A DNA stretch of 64,000 nucleotides from an uncultured Candidatus Melainabacteria bacterium. Lineage in GTDB: Bacteria > Cyanobacteriota > Vampirovibrionia > Gastranaerophilales > Gastranaerophilaceae. Position 1 is the stretch's first letter; each line of letters opens with the position of its first letter. A program made the translations under genes and the position numbers. Shown in pieces: positions 18,428-26,888 of the stretch. The notes beneath the pieces were generated by a model. The model was not told the DNA's origin. It made no database searches and saw only the letters and a list, made by a program, of their open reading frames with translations. The stretch spans positions 62,001-126,000 of the forward strand of contig CAKUUY010000003.1 of NCBI GenBank assembly GCA_934693235.1, given 5' to 3'.

Positions 18428-18496
18428 TTGGAACTCCTTAAATCTAATACTTTTTTTATTATATATAAAAAATGGCAATATCAATAATCATTTGGG

Positions 18497-19042
18497 CTAA
18501 TTAAATTTGTTTTGGGCTTTTTGAATGTCGTTTTCAAGATAAAATTTAATAGCTTCGTCTGCTCTTTTTAAGACCTCTTTCAATTCTTCAAGTTGATCTT
18601 TAGGAAAATTTTGTAGAACATAATTTTCTGATGGAATGTTTGGTTGGGGGCCAATTCCTATTTTTAGTCTGTCAAATTCTTTTGTGCCGACATGTTTGAT
18701 TATGGATTTAATACCGTTGTGTCCGCCATCTGAGCCATTTGCTCTAAAACGTATTCTTCCCAAATCAAGTGCAATATCATCATAAATAATTAAAATGTCT
18801 TTAATATCTATTTTATAATAATCCATAACTGCGCGAACAGCTTCACCTGATAAGTTCATAAAAGTTGTCGGTTTAATATAAATTATGTCATTTGATTTTG
18901 CAAGAAAGCATTTTAGTTTGCTTTCTTCTCGGAATGAAAAATTGTTATTAAGTGCTAATTTGTCTAATACCATAAAACCCGCATTGTGTCGGGTAAAACA
19001 GTATTTTTCTCCGATATTTCCAAGTCCTGCGATTAATTTCAT
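18497..19042 (-). CDS. pth: Peptidyl-tRNA hydrolase
   Basis: A complete 181-residue Pth that recycles peptidyl-tRNA released from stalled ribosomes. Visible are GLGNIGEKYCFTRHNAGF with the catalytic His at residue 19, KPTTFMNLSGEAV, IYDDIALDLGRIR with the catalytic Asp, SDGGHNGIKSI and RLKIGIGPQP. Length and motif spacing are normal. Confidence 0.97.
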   Translation of the reverse strand: MKLIAGLGNIGEKYCFTRHNAGFMVLDKLALNNNFSFREESKLKCFLAKSNDIIYIKPTTFMNLSGEAVRAVMDYYKIDIKDILIIYDDIALDLGRIRFRANGSDGGHNGIKSIIKHVGTKEFDRLKIGIGPQPNIPSENYVLQNFPKDQLEELKEVLKRADEAIKFYLENDIQKAQNKFN

Positions 19043-19170
19043 ATTTATCTATCCTTTATAGTTATTATTTTAACGTAAATAAATATTACCGAACCTGTTT
19101 GCCATGTTTTCGCTTAACAAATCGATAAAAAACATTTATCTTAATATTACTTAAAAGTGAGGATACAATT

Positions 19171-19734
19171 ATGAAAAATAAACCGATTGTTCAAGAAAAG
19201 AGTTCAGAAAAGGTTGCAAAGTTTTTGGATAAAAATTCATTGCATAAAAAAGATTTTGCAGAAATGATAGGAGTTACACTGTCTTATGTTTATAACTTGA
19301 TAGATAATTCAATACCGTTTTCTACGAGAAGTACGACATTAGAAAGAATTGCAATTGTCATGGAAATTGAGCCTGAAGAATTTGAAGAGTATAAAATTCC
19401 GCAAGAACCTATTTTAGTTGACGATGCCGTTGAATTTTTTAGAAGTGTAATGAAAGAAAAAGCCATGTCTGTTGTGACATTTTTAAAAGCATTTCCACGA
19501 AAGAAGCGACTTGATATTGTAGACATGCTCAGAGGAAGTTTGCCGATTCCGATAGATTTTAAAGAATTAACTATGATTGCGCAAGTCCTTGATTTGAATA
19601 AAGATGATATTTATACAATGTGGGAAAAGCGTATGAAACAAGTGTTAGAACTAAATGGAATGAATATTTATTCCAATGCGGCACTAGTAAATACAATGTT
19701 TGATTGTGCAAAAAAATATATTCATCTGAAATAA
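19171..19734 (+). CDS. Regulator with two Cro/C1-type HTH segments
   Basis: A 187-residue protein. The first HTH is at about residues 20-75 (KKDFAEMIGVTLSYVYNLID, LERIAIVMEIEPEEF). The C-terminal half repeats the pattern more loosely (FKELTMIAQVLDLNKDDIYTMWEKRMKQVLE). GTGAGGA is the ribosome site. Targets are unknown; it faces away from pth and is followed by a terminator, so it is a single-gene unit. Confidence 0.7.
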   Translation: MKNKPIVQEKSSEKVAKFLDKNSLHKKDFAEMIGVTLSYVYNLIDNSIPFSTRSTTLERIAIVMEIEPEEFEEYKIPQEPILVDDAVEFFRSVMKEKAMSVVTFLKAFPRKKRLDIVDMLRGSLPIPIDFKELTMIAQVLDLNKDDIYTMWEKRMKQVLELNGMNIYSNAALVNTMFDCAKKYIHLK

Positions 19735-19737
19735 AAT

Positions 19738-19770
19738 AAAAGCCCGTTAGTCAAGACGGGCTTTTGTTTT
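19738..19770 (+). terminator. Rho-independent terminator after the HTH regulator
   Basis: AAAAGCCCGT and ACGGGCTTTT form a perfect 10-bp stem with an eight-base loop, followed by TGTTTTT. Confidence 0.88.
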
Positions 19771-19827
19771 TCAGTGGTTTGTCTAGAAAGAAATTTATAG
19801 GATTTAATAAAAAATAAGAAAAAACTG

Positions 19828-19856
19828 TTGACATTAAAAATTTTTCTTGTTACTAT
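19828..19856 (+). promoter_or_regulatory. Sigma-70-type promoter of the tRNA-Lys gene
   Basis: A perfect TTGACA, a 17-base spacer and TACTAT. The tRNA begins 36 bases downstream of the -10 box. Confidence 0.75.
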
Positions 19857-19892
19857 AAAACCACAGACGAAATGAATAGCAAATTTTAACTT

Positions 19893-19965
19893 GCGCTTGT
19901 AGCTCAGCAGGTAGAGCACTCCCCTTTTAAGGGATAGGTCGCGCGTTCGAATCGCGCCAAGCGCA
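19893..19965 (+). tRNA. tRNA-Lys (anticodon UUU)
   Basis: A 73-base cloverleaf. The acceptor GCGCTTG/CAAGCGC is fully paired, with discriminator A and no encoded CCA. The D arm is GCTC...GAGC. The anticodon stem has four pairs with loop CTTTTAA, giving anticodon TTT at 19926-19928. The T arm is GCGCG-TTCGAAT-CGCGC. Confidence 0.96.
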
Positions 19966-20280
19966 ATTTTTTATTGGGTTGTTTTTGAGAAGAATTTGAA
20001 GGTGTAGAGCGCGGAACGGAGTCTACGATGGCATTATTTTGTGAAATTATTTGAAAACTTGGCATCGTTGTATGTGGCAATTAATTCATTGACAAAATAA
20101 AAGATATTCAAAATTTTTTATTTTGAAACATTTCCTCTCTCCAAGTGAGAGAGTGTAGTTGTTTGTGAGCATTTGCGAACGTTACTATAAAAATTTGATT
20201 GCGAGTAGTGCGATTAGTATAACACTTGTAGAAAAAAAGAGGGTGTGGAACTACAATTCTGTGTAAGTTTTTTGTAGCCG
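19966..20280. other. Gene-free spacer after the tRNA
   Basis: About 315 bases without a credible gene. It holds a patch richer in G+C (GAGCGCGGAACGGAGTC, about 20007) and a CTCTCTCC-AAGT-GAGAGAG hairpin near 20136. No T-run follows the tRNA directly, so its 3' end is not obvious. Nothing else is seen. Confidence 0.5.
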
Positions 20281-21030
20281 CTACTGCCAAGGATAATCGC
20301 TTTTTATTTCCCACCCGTCGAGTTTTATCAGTGTTCCGCAGAATTTCTGACTATCAATACTTGCTTTTTTACATTCGTTTTTAGCTATATCTCTGCTTGA
20401 GGTTTGCGGAAAACCGAAATTTGGATATATGTTTATAAAGAATGTATCAACTCCAATGACATTTGGTCGATTTTCTCCGTTTATGTCTACTCTTGTACTT
20501 ATGTTTTCTGAGACACCATAGTTTGCATCAAAGCACATAATAACACCGTTATTTTGAGTTAGGCAATAGTGAGTGCTTCCATCATGTGGGATTAATTGCT
20601 TTTGAGAATTGTAATTATAGTATGTATATGGAGCACCGGAGTGTTTGGTTTTTGCAATTGTTTTGATATATGGTTTCAGGTATGTGTCAATAACTCTTTT
20701 GGTTGTGCCGGCATCACCTGCGTAAGAGGCATTTTTCATTAACTGCAAATCCCACTCTTTCATTTCTCCATTTTCTGCCTCAGACATTCTGATAGCCTGT
20801 GATAGAATTGAATATGTCTGTTCTAGTCTTGTGGCTGTGACCTTATGTTTGTAATTAGTAATTAGTGTGGGTAGTGTTAAAGCTGCGATTACACCAATAA
20901 TTCCGAGAGTGATAAGTACCTCTGCTAACGTAAATCCTTTATTTTTATTGTGACATGTTATATCACTATTATACTTGAGACGCTTCATAAAGTAAAGCTT
21001 TCGGGGGAGGGGCGACTTATTATTAAACAT
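20281..21030 (-). CDS. Prepilin-like protein with an interrupted-run leader (in frame)
   Basis: A 249-residue class III-signal protein. The leader of about 31 residues ends in Lys-Gly, followed by FTLAEVLITLGIIG and a hydrophobic helix, the prepilin peptidase recognition/assembly segment. The ectodomain has paired Cys and ends in CGTLIKLDGWEIKSDYP, a C-terminus similar to the prepilin at 28252. AAAAGGAG precedes ATG 21030. The first bases match the frame-broken prepilin at 41108 (ATGTTTAATAATAA). Where that gene has ten C this one has CCCCTCCCCC, so the run is interrupted and the frame intact. An internal ATG at codon 15 gives a shorter leader. The role is probably that of a minor pilin or pseudopilin. 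Confidence 0.82.
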   Translation of the reverse strand: MFNNKSPLPRKLYFMKRLKYNSDITCHNKNKGFTLAEVLITLGIIGVIAALTLPTLITNYKHKVTATRLEQTYSILSQAIRMSEAENGEMKEWDLQLMKNASYAGDAGTTKRVIDTYLKPYIKTIAKTKHSGAPYTYYNYNSQKQLIPHDGSTHYCLTQNNGVIMCFDANYGVSENISTRVDINGENRPNVIGVDTFFINIYPNFGFPQTSSRDIAKNECKKASIDSQKFCGTLIKLDGWEIKSDYPWQ

Positions 21031-21112
21031 TTTTCAAACTCCTTTTTGCTGCTCTCTCAGTCTCATTATTTACTGTTTTTCCCGTATTGTCAAGGTTCGT
21101 TTGTATTTTCTC

Positions 21113-21141
21113 TTTACATTCTCTCTTTACAAGTATATAAT
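21113..21141 (+). promoter_or_regulatory. Putative sigma-70 promoter of glyS
   Basis: TTTACA, a 17-base spacer, then a perfect TATAAT, 30 bases before the glyS start. Confidence 0.65.
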
Positions 21142-21171
21142 CAAGGTACAGTAGAATTAAAGGATATTATT

Positions 21172-23220
21172 ATGAGTAAATATTTATTAGAAGTTGGATG
21201 TGAAGAATTACCGTATAAATTTATTCCGTCTGCTATTCAGCAGTTGAAAAACGGTTTTGAAGCTTTTTTGAATAATAACAAGGTGAATTTTGAAAGAGTT
21301 GATGTATATGCAACTCCAAGACGTTTGGCAGTTATTGTTTCCGGTCTTGAAAAACAAAGCAAAGACGAAGAAAAAATTGTTAAAGGTCCTATCAAAAAGG
21401 TCGCTTATGATGAAAACGGAAATTTGACAAAAGCAGGAGAGGGGTTTTGTAAGAAAAACGGTATTAACCCGGCTGATTTGTATGTCGAAAATGATTATAT
21501 CCATGCCAAAATTGTTATTAAGGGGAAATCAATTGTTGAACTTTTGAAAGATAATGTTCCGTCAATTGTGTTGAAACTTCAAGGCTCTCACTTTATGAGA
21601 TGGGCTGAAAATGAAGTTAAATTTTCTCGTCCTATCAGATGGATTGTTTCAATTCTTGATAGCGAAGAAGTTAAAATAAAAATTATTGACAAAGAAAGTT
21701 CAAATATTTCTCGCGGACACAGATTCGCTTCTGAAAAAGAATTTGTTATCTCTTCTCCGGATGATTATATTGAAATGATGCGCAAACATAATGTAATTGT
21801 TAATCAGGAAGAAAGAAAACAAATTATTATTGAAAGAGCAAAAGAGGAAGCTTCAAAGCTAGGAGCAGAACCTTATTATACAGAGGATTTGTTGGAAGAA
21901 GTTACATTTATTACAGAATATCCTGTACCTGCAGTTTGTGAATTTTCTCCGGAATATTTGAAGTTGCCGGAAGAACTTGTCGTTACTGTAATGGCTGTCC
22001 ATCAAAGATATTTTGCTTTGTACAAAGAAGGTAAATTAATCAATAAATTTATCACAATGACAAATTATTTAGGACAAAACTTTGAAAATGTTGCAGCAGG
22101 AAATGTTCGTGTAATCAAGGCTCGTCTTGATGATGCTGTATTTTTCTTTAATGAAGATACTAGAAAACCACTTGTTGATTACGTTGAAGATATTAAGGGA
22201 ATTACATTCCAAAAGGGAATGGGTTCAATGTATGACAAGGCGCAAAGACTTGTCAAATTGTCAAAACTAATGATTGGTAGTAATCCGACAGTTGAAAGAA
22301 CAGCTCTTTTAGCAAAAGCTGATTTGGCAACAAAATTGGTGTTTGAATTTACTGAACTTCAAGGCTTTATTGGTGCGGATTATGCAAGAGTTTCAAATGA
22401 ACCTGAAAGTGTTTGTGAAGGTATTAAAGAACATTATTTCCCTCTTAATGCAGATGGTGAAATCGCAAAAACTCTTGAAGGGCAAATCGTTGGTATTGCT
22501 GATAAAATGGATAATATTTGTGCAGTATTTGCAGAGGGCAAAAAACCGACCGGTTCTTCTGACCCGCTAGGTGTAAGGCGTGCTTCATTAGGTATTATCA
22601 GAACAATTCTTGCTAATAATTTAAAAATTAACTTAGCAACATTGGTAAATGAAGTATTGTTGTTATTACCGATTTCAACTGAGGGAACAGGGATTGTCGA
22701 TAAAATTAAAAAAGCTACAGGTTCTTGTGTAAACAGAGTTTCCGGAAAAATAACTGATGAGATTTATGATTTCTTTATTCAAAGATTGATTATTTTCTTA
22801 TCGGAAAAATATCCGAAAAATGTTTTGGAGGCTTGTGCAGCAAACAAAAATCCACTTATTGATTTAATAGATTATATCAAACGTGTTGAGGTTGTTGCAA
22901 AATTGGATTCGCCTGCGTTGTTAGAAAGTGCAAACAGAGTCATGAGAATGCTAAAAGAAGATAGCGAAAAGCAAGTTAATAAAGCATTGTTTAAAGAACC
23001 TGCAGAAAGTATGCTTTTATCTCAAATCGAAACGGTTGCAGAAAATATGAACTATGATGCTTATTTGAACCAATTAGAAGAGATTAATCCGTCTGTAGAA
23101 AAATTCTTTAATGATGTTCTTGTTATGGATAAGGATGAAAATGTTAAAGAAAACCGACTTGCTTTATTAACTTTATTGAAGTCAAAATACGCATACTTAG
23201 CTGATTTTAGCAAATTATAA
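21172..23220 (+). CDS. glyS: Glycyl-tRNA synthetase beta subunit
   Basis: A 682-residue beta subunit of the bacterial tetrameric GlyRS, which with the alpha subunit charges tRNA-Gly. It shows LLEVGCEELPYKFIPSAIQQL at the start, RFSRP-like KFSRPIRWIVSIL, RGHRF, AVHQRYFALY, KARLDDAVFFFNEDT, and KPTGSSDPLGVRRASLGIIR in the HD-like region. I chose ATG 21172 because AAAGGA precedes it and the protein start matches the family; the frame is open upstream to 20950 across the promoter. The alpha-subunit gene is not in the window. Confidence 0.96.
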   Translation: MSKYLLEVGCEELPYKFIPSAIQQLKNGFEAFLNNNKVNFERVDVYATPRRLAVIVSGLEKQSKDEEKIVKGPIKKVAYDENGNLTKAGEGFCKKNGINPADLYVENDYIHAKIVIKGKSIVELLKDNVPSIVLKLQGSHFMRWAENEVKFSRPIRWIVSILDSEEVKIKIIDKESSNISRGHRFASEKEFVISSPDDYIEMMRKHNVIVNQEERKQIIIERAKEEASKLGAEPYYTEDLLEEVTFITEYPVPAVCEFSPEYLKLPEELVVTVMAVHQRYFALYKEGKLINKFITMTNYLGQNFENVAAGNVRVIKARLDDAVFFFNEDTRKPLVDYVEDIKGITFQKGMGSMYDKAQRLVKLSKLMIGSNPTVERTALLAKADLATKLVFEFTELQGFIGADYARVSNEPESVCEGIKEHYFPLNADGEIAKTLEGQIVGIADKMDNICAVFAEGKKPTGSSDPLGVRRASLGIIRTILANNLKINLATLVNEVLLLLPISTEGTGIVDKIKKATGSCVNRVSGKITDEIYDFFIQRLIIFLSEKYPKNVLEACAANKNPLIDLIDYIKRVEVVAKLDSPALLESANRVMRMLKEDSEKQVNKALFKEPAESMLLSQIETVAENMNYDAYLNQLEEINPSVEKFFNDVLVMDKDENVKENRLALLTLLKSKYAYLADFSKL

Positions 23221-23333
23221 AGAATTGTAAACAATCTTTGTAAAAAAGTAAATTATTTTTTTCAGGATACTTTACAATGGTGTAAGGAAATTAATTTAAA
23301 AATATAAAAAATAAAAGTAGTAGGAGTCAACTC

Positions 23334-23642
23334 ATGTTGGAACGTTTAAAAAATCTAAAAATAGTGAAAACTTTGGAAAATCAAATTAGTCCTAGGTTGC
23401 GCTGGTTGAATTTTATGAATCGTGACAGAAAAAATACTGATTATATTAGTATGGTTAGCGGAGTTGACGAATTAAAATCAAGTTCTGACGAACGTAAGCT
23501 GGAAGCAATGGTCAGAGAACAACTCAAAGAAGAATTCCCAAATATTGAGAATATGAAATCTTATGAGCTTCTTGTAGATGCAGTAATACATAATTACAAG
23601 AAGAAACAGCTTCAAGCTATGGATGAGTTAGAAAAAAAATAA
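23334..23642 (+). CDS. Small unknown helical protein
   Basis: A charged, helical 102-residue protein of no family I recognise (MLERLKNLKIVKTLENQ at the start, LEAMVREQLKEEFPNIENM in the middle, KKKQLQAMDELEKK at the end). No signal peptide or membrane segment. It has its own terminator, so it is probably a real single-gene transcript. Confidence 0.6.
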   Translation: MLERLKNLKIVKTLENQISPRLRWLNFMNRDRKNTDYISMVSGVDELKSSSDERKLEAMVREQLKEEFPNIENMKSYELLVDAVIHNYKKKQLQAMDELEKK

Positions 23643-23670
23643 AATATAACTCATCAATTTAAAATAAAAT

Positions 23671-23698
23671 GGCACCTCTTGAGGTGTCTTTTTGTTTT
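23671..23698 (+). terminator. Rho-independent terminator
   Basis: GGCACCTC pairs with GAGGTGTC (one G-U pair) around TT, followed by a T-rich tail. Confidence 0.82.
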
Positions 23699-23790
23699 TA
23701 TATAAAATTTTTTTAAATTTTGTAAACCTTTTATTTTTAAGGTAGCAAAAAATATTTTTATGATTTTTAATACATGGGGAATTTGATTTG

Positions 23791-25332
23791 ATGATAAAGC
23801 CCATATTAAGGTCACAATTGAATTTTACAGCTCAGGCATTTCAAAATAAAAAATTGCCAGACGGTAAAACAGAACCTAATAATAGGACTAGCATCTTTTA
23901 TATTAACGATTTCCATGGAAAATCCATCAATATGGAGCGTGCAGTCGCAGCTTCAAATGTTTTTGATAGTTTTACACCGTCGGTTCCGACAGATAAATTA
24001 AAGTTATCATCAGGTGATATTCAACTTGGAGAACCAGTCGCAGCGAATAAAGTTATGGTAGAAGCTCAAAATGTAATGGGGATTATGGCATCTGCCGTTG
24101 GAAACCATGAGTGTGATATGCCTGACCATATTGCAGAATTAATTCCGCACATGGGCTACAAGATGCTTGCTTGTAATGTAAATATCAAACCGGAAAATGC
24201 TCTTTATGATAAAATTCAAAAATCTTATATTCAGGAAGTTGATGGAAATAAATATGGAATTATCGGTGCTGCTCCTGTTGATTTGTTTTCAAGGTTAAAA
24301 TATGGCAAAATTTTTGATGAACTTAAAGTTGACAATGTCAATGATACAATAAAAGATATTCAAGCTGAAGCTGATAAGTTGAAAAAACAGGGTGTAAATA
24401 AAATTATTCTTCTTTCTCATGTCGGGTTTGGATATGACCAACAAATTGCTCAAAATACTGATGGAATTGATATTATTCTAGGTGGACATTCCCATAACTT
24501 GATTAAGGATATAGAACCTAATGTAAATCTGTTTAATTCAAAAACCGGAGAACCAGTTGTTATTACCCAAGCAGGTCGCGATGGGAATTATTTCGGTATT
24601 TTGAATGTTGAGTGGGATAAAAACGGTGTTATGACAAAGGTTCAAAACAATGTTACAAGTACACGAGGCTTTAGGCGTTGTCCTTTGGTTAAACATATTT
24701 TCGAACAAATTTTAGGTAAACCAAAAGTAGTCGGTGTTATAAATTCAGCTCCTCCGCCTCCAAATAATGCATCTATTGATCCTAGCGGACATGCAAACTT
24801 TATGTGTGATTGCATGAAAGAAGAATTAGGAACAGATATTGCTCTATTTGGTTCAGCAACAATTAGAGGTTATTTTGAAGCAGGAAAACTTGATACAAGA
24901 TGGTTAGATGATATTTCTCCATTCAAAAACAAGATGGTTGTCGCCGATTATACTGAGAAAGAAATCGTAGATGCTTTGAAAGTTTCCGCTAAATCGTTAA
25001 CAAATCCGAATAATAAGCCCGGGATTGTCCATGTTTCAGGTTTAAAGTATACTATAGGTAAGGATGGCGAATTACGAAAGGCTTCTTTTGTCGCAAAAGA
25101 TGGAACCGAGACTCCTATTGATATAAAAAAACCTCGTACTGACAAGACATATAAAACTGTGCTAACAGATTATTATGCACAAGGACACGATGGTTTTACT
25201 ATGTTGAATAAATATAACAAAGCCGAAAAAATTTGTAATTTTGACATAACTAAGTGTGTAGAAGACTATTTAGCCAGACATAAAGAACCTGTAGACATTG
25301 TTGATGATGGAAGAATTCAAATCGAGGATTAG
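23791..25332 (+). CDS. 5'-nucleotidase / 2',3'-cyclic phosphodiesterase family metallophosphatase (UshA-like), copy 1
   Basis: A 513-residue two-domain enzyme. The calcineurin-like N-terminal domain has INDFHGKS (Asp40, His42), SSGDIQLG, GNHECDM, LLSHVG and GGHSHN, giving the full dinuclear metal set. The C-terminal substrate domain has RGYFEAGKLDTRWLDDISPFKNKMV and DGFTML. Relatives hydrolyse nucleotides outside the cell, but this one has no signal peptide; instead it begins MIKPILRSQLNFTAQ, the short Phe-containing leader seen in other proteins here. I chose ATG 23791, with GGGGAA as a distant ribosome site; TTG 23788 is the alternative. A paralogue lies at 48913. Confidence 0.85.
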   Translation: MIKPILRSQLNFTAQAFQNKKLPDGKTEPNNRTSIFYINDFHGKSINMERAVAASNVFDSFTPSVPTDKLKLSSGDIQLGEPVAANKVMVEAQNVMGIMASAVGNHECDMPDHIAELIPHMGYKMLACNVNIKPENALYDKIQKSYIQEVDGNKYGIIGAAPVDLFSRLKYGKIFDELKVDNVNDTIKDIQAEADKLKKQGVNKIILLSHVGFGYDQQIAQNTDGIDIILGGHSHNLIKDIEPNVNLFNSKTGEPVVITQAGRDGNYFGILNVEWDKNGVMTKVQNNVTSTRGFRRCPLVKHIFEQILGKPKVVGVINSAPPPPNNASIDPSGHANFMCDCMKEELGTDIALFGSATIRGYFEAGKLDTRWLDDISPFKNKMVVADYTEKEIVDALKVSAKSLTNPNNKPGIVHVSGLKYTIGKDGELRKASFVAKDGTETPIDIKKPRTDKTYKTVLTDYYAQGHDGFTMLNKYNKAEKICNFDITKCVEDYLARHKEPVDIVDDGRIQIED

Positions 25333-26078
25333 ATATCTTTTTGCTCTGCTGTTGTTATTAGTTCGTAATCCCAAGCTAAAATACTTATTGACATGATATA
25401 AGTTAGTAAAATAACTGTCGTATAGCTTGTTAATTTAAAAATTATAACTTGTTTTGATGATAAAAGAAGTCCTACAGTTGTGATATCTCCTTTGTAAACT
25501 GTAGCTATAATAATTCCTGCGACAAGAAACATCATAAATACAATCGAAAAAGTAATCATATAACTCATAGTTACAACCCAAATCCTTTCCAGTAGCAATA
25601 TAAGGTATTCTTTGGGGCAAAATTTGTTAAATAATTGAAAAGCTTCATTTGTCTTATAGTTATAAGAATATCCTGCAAGTATCATAATCATTGGGATTGC
25701 CAAAAGTGTATCTGCGCAAAATGACGCGTAATGTGATTTTGAAAACAAACTCAATAGGGTAATCGGAATACTTATTAAAAATATGGCAAAAGGAACTTTT
25801 TTCAGTCCTATTTTTATTGTTTCTAAATTAATATCGGGTAATTCTCTTGAGTGTAAAAATATTGTTTCATATCCTATAAAAAATAAACCAAATAATAAGT
25901 TTAAAATACCCAAAAAAGTTTTTTGTATTGTTGTAACTTCATTGATATTTTGCATTCCAAGAGTTAAATAGGCATTGACAAGTCCCATAATCCCGCAAAC
26001 AGAGAACAAGCAAATCTGTCTGTTTATAGCATCTTTCCCTGTATATAAAGTTTTAATTCCCTCTAATAATCTAGCCAT
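25329..26078 (-). CDS. Polytopic membrane protein, second of a pair
   Basis: About 249 residues with roughly six hydrophobic helices (for example LFSVCGIMGLVNAYLTLG, IFLISIPITLLSLF, YMITFSIVFMMFLVAGIIIA). No catalytic motif; the layout recalls DUF4013-type membrane proteins. GGAGA precedes ATG 26078, and the start overlaps the end of the upstream gene, so the two are probably co-translated and may form a hetero-oligomer. It converges with the nucleotidase gene, overlapping it by four bases. Confidence 0.7.
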   Translation of the reverse strand: MARLLEGIKTLYTGKDAINRQICLFSVCGIMGLVNAYLTLGMQNINEVTTIQKTFLGILNLLFGLFFIGYETIFLHSRELPDINLETIKIGLKKVPFAIFLISIPITLLSLFSKSHYASFCADTLLAIPMIMILAGYSYNYKTNEAFQLFNKFCPKEYLILLLERIWVVTMSYMITFSIVFMMFLVAGIIIATVYKGDITTVGLLLSSKQVIIFKLTSYTTVILLTYIMSISILAWDYELITTAEQKDI

Positions 26079-26802
26079 TGCTATCTCCATTCATCATCGG
26101 TTTGATGTTTTCAAAATAAGATGGAATTAGTGAATAAGGGAATGCAAAATACCAAGTAATAATGAAAAAATAACTTATAATTGTACTTGTAATAATATCA
26201 AATACAGCGTTTTCTTGTGTAATTATGTATAGTATTGCATAGATAATAATTACAGCGAGTGTAATAAGTGTGTATAAACAAGTATTGATATATAACGGCT
26301 TATACGCAATTTTTAAAAATCTAAAAATATTTATAATATTAAATAAATTTTTGGTGTTAAGGTTTTCAGAGTATGCTAAAAATATGTAATATACCGGAGC
26401 TGATAAAATAATTAAAGCAAGTATAATTATAATCGGCAGTATTAACAAATGTGTTAAGATATATGCAACAAGCGCCAAAAGCATGATTAAAATAGCGTAA
26501 ATACCCCAAACAACGTTTAGTTTAATCATTCCCCAAAAGATTTTAGGTTGAACTTCTTTAATAGATGGTAAAATTCCACCATTAATATTGTTTATTGCGT
26601 TATGTAAAAATTGCAAGCTGTAAACTCCAATTAGTAAGCTAAAAATCAAATCAATCGGATTATTTTTAGTAGAACTTCCGTTGCCAAGCTTCATATCAAA
26701 CAACGTTGTCGAAGCACTCCAAACAAGTGCAAAAACAGCTATCCAAACATTGGCTTTTTTATTTTCAAAAACTTTTTTATAACTATCAATTATTTCGCTC
26801 AT
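26071..26802 (-). CDS. Polytopic membrane protein, first of a pair
   Basis: A 243-residue protein with about six membrane segments (IAVFALVWSASTTLF, YAILIMLLALVAYILTHLL, IIIILALIILSAPVYYIFLAY). Function is not recognised. It is read as an operon with the overlapping downstream membrane protein and diverges from prfB. Confidence 0.7.
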   Translation of the reverse strand: MSEIIDSYKKVFENKKANVWIAVFALVWSASTTLFDMKLGNGSSTKNNPIDLIFSLLIGVYSLQFLHNAINNINGGILPSIKEVQPKIFWGMIKLNVVWGIYAILIMLLALVAYILTHLLILPIIIILALIILSAPVYYIFLAYSENLNTKNLFNIINIFRFLKIAYKPLYINTCLYTLITLAVIIIYAILYIITQENAVFDIITSTIISYFFIITWYFAFPYSLIPSYFENIKPMMNGDSNG

Positions 26803-26888
26803 AATCTCTCCTCAAAATAATTATAGCAGTTTTTTAGTTGATTGCAAGAGGTATTTCACTATATATATTTTCGTGGTAGTGTTAACTT

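Noticed and set aside
20950..21171. Upstream extension of the glyS frame
   Set aside because: It overlaps the glyS promoter and the divergent prepilin start; the family start and ribosome site are at 21172.
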